Below are positions 51,459 to 60,347 of a DNA stretch of 64,000 bases, piece by piece. Within the stretch, counting starts at the first letter, position 1, and every line of letters starts with the position of its first letter. The notes beneath the pieces were generated by a model, which was not told the origin of the DNA, made no database searches, and worked only from the letters and a program-made list of their open reading frames with translations. The stretch is from JAEYXS01 sp943367715 (lineage in GTDB: Bacteria > Verrucomicrobiota > Verrucomicrobiia > Limisphaerales > JAEYXS01), in contig CALRJY020000010.1 in NCBI GenBank assembly GCA_943367715.1, positions 1-64,000 on the forward strand. Direction: 5' to 3'. A program made the translations under genes and the position numbers.

Positions 51459-52472
51459 ATGAACTTATTGGTCACTGGTGGAGCGGGGTTTATCGGGTCG
51501 AATGTCATCCGGCTGATCATTGACCGGCCGGAGGTGACGCGGTTGGTGAATCTTGACTGCCTCACGTACGCCGGGCATCTGGAGAATCTCAAGGAGTTCA
51601 AGCAGCATCCGAAATACGTTTTCGAAAAAGTCGATCTGCGCGACAAAGCAGCGGTGCTGGAAGTGGTGAAACGGCATCAGATCGAGCAAGTGATGCATCT
51701 GGCGGCGGAATCGCATGTGGACCGTTCCATCAGCGGGCCCGGTGATTTCATCCACACAAATGTGCTCGGGACGTTTCATCTGCTCGAAGCCTGTCGCGAT
51801 GTGTGGGCAGGTAGCTTCGCGGGCAAACGTTTCCATCACGTTTCCACGGATGAAGTTTATGGCAGCCTCGGTGCGACAGGTTATTTCCTCGAGACGACGC
51901 CTTACGCGCCGAACTCCCCCTACTCCGCCAGCAAGGCCTCGAGCGACATGCTCGTGCGCGCGTATCATCACACTTATGGCATGCCTACGGTGATCACGAA
52001 TTGCTCGAATAATTACGGCCCGTATCAATTCCCCGAGAAGCTCATCCCGGTGGTCATCCAAAATGTGCTCACGCGCAAAGGCATCCCTGTTTATGGCGAT
52101 GGCATGAATGTGCGCGACTGGCTCTACGTGGGCGATCACGCCGAGGCGCTCTGGCAGGTGCTCGGCAAGGGCAACGATGGCGAGACGTATAACATCGGCG
52201 GCCACAACGAGTGGGCCAATATCAACATCGTGAATCTCATCTGCGATCTCATCGATGAGATGAAGCCCGAGCTGGGCGGCAGCTCACGCAAGCTCATCAC
52301 CTTCGTGAAAGACCGCGCCGGGCACGATCGCCGCTATGCAATCGACGCCACGAAGATCAAGAACGAGCTGGGCTGGGTGCCCACATACACCTTCGAACGC
52401 GGCATCCGCGAGACAGTGCGGTGGTACCTGGATAATCAGGCTTGGGTGGAGACGGTGAAAGGGAAGAAGTAG
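51459..52472 (+). CDS. rfbB: dTDP-glucose 4,6-dehydratase
   Basis: A 337-residue extended SDR enzyme producing dTDP-4-keto-6-deoxyglucose. GGAGFIGSNVIR near 7-18 binds NAD, HLAAESHVDRSISGP near 75-89 is typical, STDEVYGSLG near 129-138 holds the catalytic Asp-Glu, and YSASKASSDML gives the Tyr and Lys. Together with rfbA and the middle gene it can lead to dTDP-L-rhamnose without a separate rmlC. Confidence 0.95.
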   Translation: MNLLVTGGAGFIGSNVIRLIIDRPEVTRLVNLDCLTYAGHLENLKEFKQHPKYVFEKVDLRDKAAVLEVVKRHQIEQVMHLAAESHVDRSISGPGDFIHTNVLGTFHLLEACRDVWAGSFAGKRFHHVSTDEVYGSLGATGYFLETTPYAPNSPYSASKASSDMLVRAYHHTYGMPTVITNCSNNYGPYQFPEKLIPVVIQNVLTRKGIPVYGDGMNVRDWLYVGDHAEALWQVLGKGNDGETYNIGGHNEWANINIVNLICDLIDEMKPELGGSSRKLITFVKDRAGHDRRYAIDATKIKNELGWVPTYTFERGIRETVRWYLDNQAWVETVKGKK

Positions 52473-52548
52473 CCGGTTGCACCGGCAGGCGACTGTTCAT
52501 TTGAGTCATGACTGGCAATGATAGGTGAGCTGGAATATTGATTAAGGC

Positions 52549-53127
52549 ATGTCACAGGAATATTGGGATCAGCTGTATCAGAAGAATGACACGCCTTGGG
52601 AAAAGGGTGAACCATCGCCGGGGTTGGTGGATTTCATCACGGCGCATCCAGACTTGCCACGTGGATCGGTTTTGGTGCCGGGATGCGGGACGGGGCATGA
52701 TGCGCGGGTGTGGGCGAAGGCAGGTTTTCAAGTGACGGGCTATGACATCGCGCCAAGTGCGGTGACGTTGGCGAAGGAGAAGACCGCAGCAGCCGGCCTC
52801 ACGGCCGAGTTTCGCTTGGGAGATTTCTTGCGGGATGAACCACCACAGCTATTCGATTGGATCTTCGAGCACACTTGCTTCTGCGCCATCCAACCAGCCG
52901 AGCGCGAACTCTATGTGGCCGCGTCACTGCGCTGGCTCAAGCCCAAGGGCCAATATCTGGCCGTGAACTATCTCATCCCGGACAAAGACGGCCCACCCTT
53001 TGGCACAACACGCGAGGAGATTGTCGAAAGGTTTTCACCAGGCTTCGAGTTGCTGGAGGATTGGGTGCCGCGCTCGTATCCGAACAGAGAAGGGTTGGAG
53101 CGGATGTTTTGGTGGCGGAAAAGCTAA
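52549..53127 (+). CDS. TPMT family SAM-dependent methyltransferase
   Basis: A 192-residue protein. YWDQLYQKNDTPWEKGEPSPGL near 5-26 and LVPGCGTGHDARVWAKAGFQVTGYDIAPSA near 42-71 match the thiopurine methyltransferase-like family; the second holds the SAM-binding motif. The FEHTCFCAI block near 106-114 is characteristic. The substrate (thiol, selenium/tellurium or other) is unknown. Confidence 0.9.
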   Translation: MSQEYWDQLYQKNDTPWEKGEPSPGLVDFITAHPDLPRGSVLVPGCGTGHDARVWAKAGFQVTGYDIAPSAVTLAKEKTAAAGLTAEFRLGDFLRDEPPQLFDWIFEHTCFCAIQPAERELYVAASLRWLKPKGQYLAVNYLIPDKDGPPFGTTREEIVERFSPGFELLEDWVPRSYPNREGLERMFWWRKS

Positions 53128-53258
53128 ACCCCGGAGTATGTGAAAGAGGCTTGTTTAGAGCCTATCAGGCACTATCCTAATGGAAAGCTGCTAAAAATTG
53201 AGCGGCAACCATCATCGCGGAGGCGGGCGTATGTTCTTTACCTGGTTCCGTTCATACC

Positions 53259-54128
53259 ATGAAAACATCCTTGAAGAACCAATTGGTGCTGATGCTCGTC
53301 TTCCTGTTTGTGGCTGCCTGCCATGGCGCATCCACCGCTAAACGCAAAGGGCTGACGGCGGAACGGCAGGAGTCGTTTCTCGCGGAACGGACACCGGGGG
53401 GTATGCTTGGCAGCTTCAACAGCTATTGCAGTCTCCTGTATGCTACGCAAGATGTGCTCATCCACACGGAAAGCCAGGAGGTCAACCAGTCCCAACTGAC
53501 CTCTCCTTTTCCCAAGTTCTACCGGCCGACCTGGCGGGAAAAGTTTGGCTCCATCGCGCGACAGACGAAGAGTTCGTGGAAATACGATGCGAGCCGGGAC
53601 TTCTGGGTATTCGGAGCACAACCAGAGCCGCCGGGTTTCGAGATCACGCTCCTGAACACTTGGGAGGCGAAGGACAGCGGACTCTATTTCGGCTACAAGC
53701 CCCCGGGCGCACCCGTAGGCATGGATATCTACGTGATGGGCCGCTACTCAGCCACGAACCAGACCGACGAGGCGGCACTGTTCGGCCAAGTCCGGGAGGC
53801 GATCGCGATCCAATTCGCCAGCAACTTCAAAAAGGACATTTCTGTGAAGGAGATGAAGGAAGTCACCATCGGCAAGGTGGCGGCGCTGCACTATGAAGTA
53901 GCAGCTCCCACCGGTGTCATCTGGCGGCAATGGGTCGTGGTCGATTCGGGAAAGGCCTTCGTCATCGTCAGCGCGATCAAGCCGGAGCAAGAAAAGGAAA
54001 TCCTGCCGGATGTGTTGAAAATGGTCGCGTCGTTCAGAGTCTCCGCAGTGGTTAACCAAAACGAATCCGGCGGAACGACCACGGGAAAGCCGCAAGTGGA
54101 CCCGAAAGCGTCTCCAATCAAAAAGTGA
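53259..54128 (+). CDS. predicted lipoprotein of unknown function
   Basis: A 289-residue protein. The signal segment LVLMLVFLFVAAC places the lipidated Cys at 21. The mature part is soluble with a final Ser/Gly/Thr/Lys-rich tail (SGGTTTGKPQVDPKASPIKK). No family recognised; the core resembles small alpha/beta domains that bind membranes or cargo. It stands alone, followed by a hairpin terminator. Confidence 0.8.
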   Translation: MKTSLKNQLVLMLVFLFVAACHGASTAKRKGLTAERQESFLAERTPGGMLGSFNSYCSLLYATQDVLIHTESQEVNQSQLTSPFPKFYRPTWREKFGSIARQTKSSWKYDASRDFWVFGAQPEPPGFEITLLNTWEAKDSGLYFGYKPPGAPVGMDIYVMGRYSATNQTDEAALFGQVREAIAIQFASNFKKDISVKEMKEVTIGKVAALHYEVAAPTGVIWRQWVVVDSGKAFVIVSAIKPEQEKEILPDVLKMVASFRVSAVVNQNESGGTTTGKPQVDPKASPIKK

Positions 54129-54295
54129 CCAGGCTCGCGAAACCATCGCAAAATCACAACTACCGCAGGGTTGGTCGAAAATATTGATTGGTTCGTAGAT
54201 TTATTTTGAAGTTTTTTGATTTTAAGGCGCCCTTTCCGCCTTAAGCATCTCTGTTTTAGGCAGTTAGGAGGTTTTGAAGATATTTTCATGTGAAG

Positions 54296-54331
54296 GGGGT
54301 GTAGGACAGCGGATGTCCTAGGTCCCCTTTT
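54296..54331 (+). terminator. hairpin with T tract
   Basis: GGGG, TAGGACA-gcgga-TGTCCTA, CCCC then TTTT. It lies 168 bases after the lipoprotein gene and four bases before the possible small ORF. Confidence 0.65.
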
Positions 54332-54334
54332 ACG

Positions 54335-54457
54335 ATGGTGGGCATGAAGATCAAATCGAGTGTGTTGCTGACGAGCCAGGAAGGGGAACCGTTGTGGGTG
54401 ACGGTGCTGGGGTGCGGCGCGGGGTTCATACTGTTTTTGCTGATCCTGGCGGTGTGA
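54335..54457 (+). CDS. possible 40-residue membrane micro-protein
   Basis: MVGMKIKSSVLLTSQEGEPL and then WVTVLGCGAGFILFLLILAV, a soluble stretch and one transmembrane segment. An internal ATG at 54344 preceded by GGTGGG gives a 37-residue version. The upstream terminator makes its transcription uncertain. Confidence 0.35.
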   Translation: MVGMKIKSSVLLTSQEGEPLWVTVLGCGAGFILFLLILAV

Positions 54458-54666
54458 GGCCGGAATGAAGAATTAAGAAGGGAGAAGGAAGAAAAAGGGG
54501 AACTGAAAAATCGAGGACGATGAATGGGACGGGAGGGAATCATGAGAAAAGATGAGACGAATTTTGCGATTGGATGCCTCTGCGCTTGCGCGGACGGATT
54601 GGTCGCGCATAATTTCGGCCCGTTGTGGTCAAACTTTGGCCGTCTCGCCAATAACCCCGCGCTGAG

Positions 54667-57600
54667 ATGAATCTGGCAAAAACCATTGGTCTGTACACGG
54701 ATACCGCCCCCATTCCTGAAGGGCGGCTACTGCAATACATCAATCTCAAACTCGCCGCCATGGGGCTCCCTACCGTGGTCACGGGTGGAGACTCGGAGCT
54801 GCATGAGATGGCGGCGTCATTGCTCTCGCATCAGCGGGAAAGTGAACGCCTATTGGCGAACTATCTCTGCGCCGCGGACTGGCGCATCCAGCAATTTCTC
54901 GACGATTATCTCTACGACACGAGCGTGCTGGTGAAGCTGCCAAGCCAGACTTTGGTGCTGGACCGTCACGGCATCGCGCGCACGCTTTCCCTGCCGGTGA
55001 ACAAGGACGAGTTCATCTCGGACATCGTCAGCTCGTTCCGCACGAAGCAAGGGGTGCTGCATAATCCGAAGAGCGATCGCCGCACGACGAAGGGTGTCTT
55101 CCATGTGGCCGAAGGCGGATTGCCCGTGCCCGCAGACAAGTATGAAGTGCCGAAGCTCACCTTCGCCCTGATGCTGAAGAAGGCGCTGCAACCGCCCGCG
55201 AGCCTGATGCGTCTGCCGATCACGAGCGAACAGGAGAAGAAGGCGGAGTGCTACGTGACGCTATTGCTGCGTCCCCTGCTCTGCCCCGAAGTGAAAGGGT
55301 TCACGCCGGAGAAGCGGATGGAAGTGCGGTTTTTCGTGCCAGGCAATCTGGTGAGCAACTTGGATTTCGTAGAAAGCATCTTCGGCAATGCAGGCGACCC
55401 CTACTTGCCGGAGAATGATTCTGGTCTGGATACGGAACATTGGTCCGGGCACACGGGTTGCGTGATCCTCGCGCCGCATCTGATTGGTTCCACGAAGAAG
55501 GAACTGGGGCTGCCACATTATGACAAAGCCACGGAGCGCCAGCGCCTTGATGGCATGTGCTGGAAGTCTGAGGACGAGCTGTATAACGATGGTCAGGCCT
55601 ACAAGCTCACGACGCGCGACAGCCGCGGGGTGATCGTGACGATCATCGCGGACAATTATTTCGGTTACTGCAAGAAAGAGGTCAAGACGCAGCTCAGCTA
55701 TGCGGCGAATCTCTTCGGCATGTGCGAAGAAGAGCACGCGGGCGGTGCGATGGTGTATCCCGCCTATGATTTGGGCGAGGAGTTCAGTGGCAACCTGCAC
55801 GTGAAGCGCAAGGAGCATAACTGGCAGGAAGTGGTGGAGAAGTATGCACCGCTGATGCACTTGATGCCGGAGGGATACGGCATCGATAAGAAGTATGCCG
55901 ACATCTTCTACGTGTGTGAGGATGTGCACTTCGACCTGCATAAGCAGAAAGTTTCATGGGTTTACGCCGGCAAGACGCAGAGCATCAAGTTGATGCCCGG
56001 CAAGACCTACGTCCGGCCTTCCGGTTACAAAGTGCACATGGAGAAACCGCCAGGCGGCCGCACTTGGCGGCTGGTGGGCACGGTGGCTGAAGGTGTCTTG
56101 TGTCACAAGCCCTGCACGGTTTCTGGTGGCGGTAAATCCGAGATCTCGAAGCCCATCACGGATGCGATCATCCAAGGGCCCGTCTTCGTGGCGGATTTCA
56201 AGCATGACTTCGACAAGGTGGTGGAGCTGATCCAGCGTGATTACGCGGATCGCTTGAAGGACAAGAGCAAGGCGGACAACCGCCTGATCTTGAGCCCGGA
56301 GCGCTCGCTCGGTTCCGTCATCAAGCTGCTCAGCCCGGCCTCGCGTGAATACACGGAGGAATACAACGCGTGGGTGGGCGTCATCCCACAGTATATCAAG
56401 GAACTGGTCTTTGTGGTGAAGCGCTACTACAAGCCCGAGTGGGGCAATGACTGGCGCAGCCATTTCAGCGTGGACATCATCAACGGCACGCCCGGCAATG
56501 AATTGAAGTGCGACGGCCGCAAGCTGGTGACGAATTACCTGCGCGTGGGCTATGACGAAGATGGTGCCTGGCGCACGTTTGGCCTGCGGAAAGATTTCCA
56601 ACCGGCCTCAAAGATCCAGATGGAAGACGACATCACAGCCTCCATCGTGGTGCCTGCGGAAGCGGTCGCGAACCTGAGCGGGCTGGATGCGAATCCCTCG
56701 ATCAAGTTCGTGCAGAACTGCGAGTTCCGCCTGTTCCAACGTCCCGATGACGCGATTCATCGTGGCTACGACAAGCAGACGGAACTGGACTTCGCGCGGC
56801 AGGACAACTTCTTCTCGAATTACGAGCCGCTCACCACTGCGTATGCGAATGAGCTGATGGAAGATGCGATCGGGTTCGACAAATTCACGCCGCCGATCCA
56901 GAGCATCATCCAGCATGCAGCGGTGATGTTGAAGCCGGATTACTTCGTCTCCTCGGCGCATCCGCGCATCGTGGAGGGCAAGCCGTCCAAAAATCCGCGT
57001 TATCTGCAGACGCGCCCTGACCTTTTGAACCCGCGCTCGGTCTATCTCGCGGAAGTGGCCACGCGCCTGCAACGTCGCGTGCCGCTGAGCGAACCAGTGC
57101 CGACGCCGGTGAACGCAGTATTGCCCGGTCGCCGGAATAATCCGCCCGAACCCGCGGCGAAGATCCGTCCGCTGGCGGTGTTCAGCCCCATCCATTATCT
57201 CGAACTGCCGGAGCTGTTCATGGAGTTCATCTCCAGCATGACGGGCAAGTCGCCCTCCACCACGGGTGCCGGTTCCGAAGGTGCGCTTACGAAGGGGCCG
57301 TTCAACGCGTTGCCGCCGATTGTCGATCTCAACAACGCGCTCGTGTCGTATCTGCTCACGGGCTACGAGAGCTTCATCACCTCGGCCGGTTATGTGGGGC
57401 CGAATGTGCGCGTGGATCACGACATCAGCCTGCTCATCCCGGAGGTCTGGTGCCGCATGACGGAACAGGAGCGCGACCCGCAATTCCTCATCCGGAACGG
57501 TTATCTGGAGAAGTGCGACGACAAGGAATTCGAAGGGCGCACGCTGCTCTCGAGCCGCTTAGGTTATCGCATCACGAAGCGGTTCGTGCGGACGTATTTC

Positions 57601-58104
57601 GGCCGGGTGTTCAATCATCCGAACGAGGTCATCAGCGAAGACATGCTGCAACCGGAGTTGCAGGGCATGGACATCTTCGCGGACGGCATGGACAACATCG
57701 TGGCGACGCACAAGCGTGTGGCGCAATACTACTTCGATGACGGCAGCATCAAGGATGCGTGCCCGCCATTGAAGGTGCTGCTGCACATCATGCTGAACGA
57801 TGAGTTCGAGGGCAAAGACCTGACGAGCCCGGAGATCCGCGCGCTCTTCACGCGTGAGGCGTTGCTGAGCAGCGATTGGTACAAGAAACGCCTGGCCACG
57901 AAGCAGGAGAAGGATACGCGTTTGTGGCGCCGGCATGTGGACTACCTCTCGAAGTTCCTGAACAAGCCGGGTCACGTGGAAGAGGCGAAGCGACTGGGCA
58001 TCGAGCAACGGCTGGATCACGCGCTCGCGATGCAGAAGCACGTGCGGTCACCGGAATATCTGGTGCAGCTGAACGGGACGCTGGGGGCGGATCCGAGTGT
58101 GTAA
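54667..58104 (+). CDS. probable PPi-type phosphoenolpyruvate carboxykinase
   Basis: A 1145-residue cytosolic protein. The N-terminus reads GLYTDTAPIPEGRLLQYINL and LKLAAMG; the P-loop-like VSGGGKSEISKP is near 485-496; PSGYKVHMEKPPGGRTWRL lies near 450. Length and these blocks match the large PPi-dependent PEPCK of Propionibacterium and Entamoeba as I remember it; that enzyme interconverts PEP, CO2 and phosphate with oxaloacetate and pyrophosphate. I have not aligned it. No partner gene is nearby; a terminator follows. An unrelated large enzyme is the alternative. Confidence 0.6.
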   Translation: MNLAKTIGLYTDTAPIPEGRLLQYINLKLAAMGLPTVVTGGDSELHEMAASLLSHQRESERLLANYLCAADWRIQQFLDDYLYDTSVLVKLPSQTLVLDRHGIARTLSLPVNKDEFISDIVSSFRTKQGVLHNPKSDRRTTKGVFHVAEGGLPVPADKYEVPKLTFALMLKKALQPPASLMRLPITSEQEKKAECYVTLLLRPLLCPEVKGFTPEKRMEVRFFVPGNLVSNLDFVESIFGNAGDPYLPENDSGLDTEHWSGHTGCVILAPHLIGSTKKELGLPHYDKATERQRLDGMCWKSEDELYNDGQAYKLTTRDSRGVIVTIIADNYFGYCKKEVKTQLSYAANLFGMCEEEHAGGAMVYPAYDLGEEFSGNLHVKRKEHNWQEVVEKYAPLMHLMPEGYGIDKKYADIFYVCEDVHFDLHKQKVSWVYAGKTQSIKLMPGKTYVRPSGYKVHMEKPPGGRTWRLVGTVAEGVLCHKPCTVSGGGKSEISKPITDAIIQGPVFVADFKHDFDKVVELIQRDYADRLKDKSKADNRLILSPERSLGSVIKLLSPASREYTEEYNAWVGVIPQYIKELVFVVKRYYKPEWGNDWRSHFSVDIINGTPGNELKCDGRKLVTNYLRVGYDEDGAWRTFGLRKDFQPASKIQMEDDITASIVVPAEAVANLSGLDANPSIKFVQNCEFRLFQRPDDAIHRGYDKQTELDFARQDNFFSNYEPLTTAYANELMEDAIGFDKFTPPIQSIIQHAAVMLKPDYFVSSAHPRIVEGKPSKNPRYLQTRPDLLNPRSVYLAEVATRLQRRVPLSEPVPTPVNAVLPGRRNNPPEPAAKIRPLAVFSPIHYLELPELFMEFISSMTGKSPSTTGAGSEGALTKGPFNALPPIVDLNNALVSYLLTGYESFITSAGYVGPNVRVDHDISLLIPEVWCRMTEQERDPQFLIRNGYLEKCDDKEFEGRTLLSSRLGYRITKRFVRTYFGRVFNHPNEVISEDMLQPELQGMDIFADGMDNIVATHKRVAQYYFDDGSIKDACPPLKVLLHIMLNDEFEGKDLTSPEIRALFTREALLSSDWYKKRLATKQEKDTRLWRRHVDYLSKFLNKPGHVEEAKRLGIEQRLDHALAMQKHVRSPEYLVQLNGTLGADPSV

Positions 58105-58128
58105 TGCTTGAAGGGCGAAAGTTTCAGA

Positions 58129-58160
58129 GCGGTGGCTTTTCATTAAGCCGCCGCTTTTTT
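58129..58160 (+). terminator. rho-independent terminator
   Basis: GCGGTGGCTT-ttcatt-AAGCCGCCGC (one G-T pair) followed by TTTTTT. It lies 25 bases after the preceding stop. Confidence 0.85.
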
Positions 58161-58235
58161 GTTTTTGGTTTTTATGAGGCGATAATCGACGTCCTTGATT
58201 CCTTTGCTTGGCTGGTGCATTTTAAGGGCATCAAC

Positions 58236-58745
58236 ATGCAAAGGAAGCGGCTCATCCTATTTGGTTGCCTCTGCTTTATCCTGCTGGGAGTCGGCTACAT
58301 TTCCTGGAGCAGACCTGATCCGTTACACACCGTTGCGCGCCGGGAGTGGAAGGAAAGAAGCCTCCGCGAGATCTCGGCTCGTTTATCCGGACCAGGATGG
58401 ACCACCAATGAAATCACGCGGCTCAAAGCCATCAACACCGACGATCCGGACAACTACGAAAACTGGCTCTCAACCGACTTGATCCTTCTGAAAAACGGCG
58501 AGTGGGTGGTGTTCAAGAATGTCTGCCGCAAGGAGGAGGGCAAGATCCACGATCTCTTTCTGGCGAAAGCTTCCGATGGCCAGTGGTACTATTCCACGTA
58601 CCATTTTTGCAAAGACATGATCTCGCTCAAGATGGAGTTTCAGCCCAAAGACCTGGCCTCGTTCACCCACTATTTCAGCCTAAAGACTTTTGACGGAAAA
58701 TCAGACGTATGCCTAGAGCAAACGTGGCCAACAAAATCCCCTTAG
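58236..58745 (+). CDS. membrane-anchored hypothetical protein
   Basis: A 169-residue protein. Residues 5-21 (RLILFGCLCFILLGVGYIS) form a membrane anchor or uncleaved signal. The rest is soluble, with DDPDNYENWLSTDLILLKNGEWVVFKNVC near 73-101 and CLEQTWP at the end. ATG 58236 is chosen, preceded by AAGGG eight bases away; an in-frame extension upstream overlaps the large gene. No family recognised. Confidence 0.7.
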   Translation: MQRKRLILFGCLCFILLGVGYISWSRPDPLHTVARREWKERSLREISARLSGPGWTTNEITRLKAINTDDPDNYENWLSTDLILLKNGEWVVFKNVCRKEEGKIHDLFLAKASDGQWYYSTYHFCKDMISLKMEFQPKDLASFTHYFSLKTFDGKSDVCLEQTWPTKSP

Positions 58746-58824
58746 ATAGGTGATTGGAAGAAGCAGACGTTTTCGCGCTGACTTTGCTCAGGGACGTTGC
58801 TGTGGCCGAGACGGCCACGCTCCA

Positions 58825-60060
58825 TTACTCAATCCGGAACAGATGCTGTTCCCCACGAATGAACAAGCATTTATCCCCCACGGCATACGAAGCCAACGTG
58901 CGTTCGCCGAGATTATTCTCCGACAGCTTCTCAAATGTCTTGCCCGCTTTGATGACCACGCCCATCCCCTGCTCGTTCTGAAAATAGATGCGGCCTGCGC
59001 CATACACCGGTGACGCCGAGTAATTCCCGCCCACGCGTTCTTGCCAATGCACCTTGCCCGTCTTGGCATCCATGCAGCTCGCGATGCCGCCATCGGACAC
59101 CATATAGACTTCGTCGCCCACGAGGAGCATCGAGGGTGTGTTCGGCGCGCTCTTGCCCACGGACCACGCGATGTGGGTATCCGTCACATCGCCTTTGCCA
59201 TCCACGCGGATCGCATACGCTACCGGTTTATCGTAACAGGAACTGAGGAATACCATGCCGTGACCGAACACGGGTTTCGGGATCACTGAATAACCTTCGG
59301 CATAGCGGCAGCGCCAGATCTCCTGGCCGTCCTTCGGGTCCAACGCACACACCACGCCACTGCCCGGACTGATGATCTGCTTTTGCCCATCCACGGTGAT
59401 GACCGTCGCTGTGCTGAAGGAAAACTTTTTCAGCGCCATCGATTCCCGTGGCACCTTCCAGCGCACCTCACCGGTTTTCTTGTCGAGCGCGATCATGAAA
59501 GGGTCTTTCGCGCCATCGCAACTGAAGAACACGATGTCATCCACCACGATGGGTGAACCGCCGTTTCCGTGTACGGGCTGATACTTCACGGTGTCGTTCC
59601 TCCAGATGACTTTACCGTTCAGATCAAGGCACGCCGTCGCTTGATGGCCGAAATGGACATACACGCGATCTTCCTCCACGAAGGCCGTCGGGCTCGCGTG
59701 ACTGTTCTTCTTATGGATGTTCGGTGCGGCGGCCGGGCGAAAGACTTCGGTGTTCCACAGCACCTTGCCGCTCGCAGCATCCACGCACAAGGTATGCAAC
59801 GACTGGCTGCCGGCGTCATTCGGGATGGCGGCGGTGAGGTAGAGCCGGTCCCGGAACAGCGAAGGCGAGGACCAGCCACTACCGGGCAGCTCGATCTTCC
59901 ACTTCAAATTCTCCGTGGCACTCCAGGTCAGCGGCAGAGATTTGGCCTCCGCATTACCATGAGCCGCCCCACGGAACTCCGCCCAATCTGCGGCGAAAAT
60001 ATTGGCCGCGCCCAAGCAGCACAGCACCACAACTAATACGCAAAAGTGTTTTATCTTCAT
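58825..60060 (-). CDS. secreted PQQ-repeat (beta-propeller) protein
   Basis: A 411-residue exported beta-propeller. A signal peptide is at 1-24 (ending ANIFA). WAEFRGAAHGNAEAKSLPLTWS opens the domain as in PQQ-binding-like proteins of Verrucomicrobia and Planctomycetes. PQQ-type blades recur: DAASGKVLWNTE, LNGKVIWRN, KKTGEVRWKVP, KDGQEIWRC and AKTGKVHWQERVGG. These may bind PQQ or serve as scaffolds. ATG 60060 starts ahead of the signal peptide. A terminator-like hairpin lies directly before it. Confidence 0.88.
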   Translation of the reverse strand: MKIKHFCVLVVVLCCLGAANIFAADWAEFRGAAHGNAEAKSLPLTWSATENLKWKIELPGSGWSSPSLFRDRLYLTAAIPNDAGSQSLHTLCVDAASGKVLWNTEVFRPAAAPNIHKKNSHASPTAFVEEDRVYVHFGHQATACLDLNGKVIWRNDTVKYQPVHGNGGSPIVVDDIVFFSCDGAKDPFMIALDKKTGEVRWKVPRESMALKKFSFSTATVITVDGQKQIISPGSGVVCALDPKDGQEIWRCRYAEGYSVIPKPVFGHGMVFLSSCYDKPVAYAIRVDGKGDVTDTHIAWSVGKSAPNTPSMLLVGDEVYMVSDGGIASCMDAKTGKVHWQERVGGNYSASPVYGAGRIYFQNEQGMGVVIKAGKTFEKLSENNLGERTLASYAVGDKCLFIRGEQHLFRIE

Positions 60061-60070
60061 GTGCAGAAAG

Positions 60071-60099
60071 CAAAAAGGGCTTCCCGGTAGGGAAGCCCT
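60071..60099 (-). terminator. perfect hairpin terminator in front of the PQQ gene
   Basis: AGGGCTTCCC-tacc-GGGAAGCCCT, then TTTTT on the minus strand. It ends the preceding small gene and lies only ten bases before the PQQ-protein ATG. Confidence 0.85.
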
Positions 60100-60115
60100 G
60101 AAAATCAGCGGCGGC

Positions 60116-60286
60116 TTAATGATGATTCGTCTTCGGCGGCAGGCAGAAATAGCCAAAGATTACGGCAAATCCGAGCAGGCTCAGGAAAAAGAGTCCCGCG
60201 CCCTTGCCATGCGACATGCGCACCATGCCGATCCCGATGATCAGCGCCATCAACAACGTTACACCGGTCGAAGCCCAAAATTTCAT
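60116..60286 (-). CDS. 56-residue double-helix membrane protein
   Basis: MKFWASTGVTLLMALIIGIG then MVRMSHGKG and LFFLSLLGFAVIFGYF form two transmembrane helices, ending PPKTNHH. Real gene character is supported by the ATG, two clean helices and a terminator 17 bases after the stop. The function is unknown. It lies downstream of the double-esterase gene and may share its transcript. Confidence 0.7.
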   Translation of the reverse strand: MKFWASTGVTLLMALIIGIGMVRMSHGKGAGLFFLSLLGFAVIFGYFCLPPKTNHH

Positions 60287-60347
60287 ACGGCGTAATATAG
60301 CGACCCAAGCGCCGGAGACAAGCGACGTTTTTGCCAGTTTTGACGCC

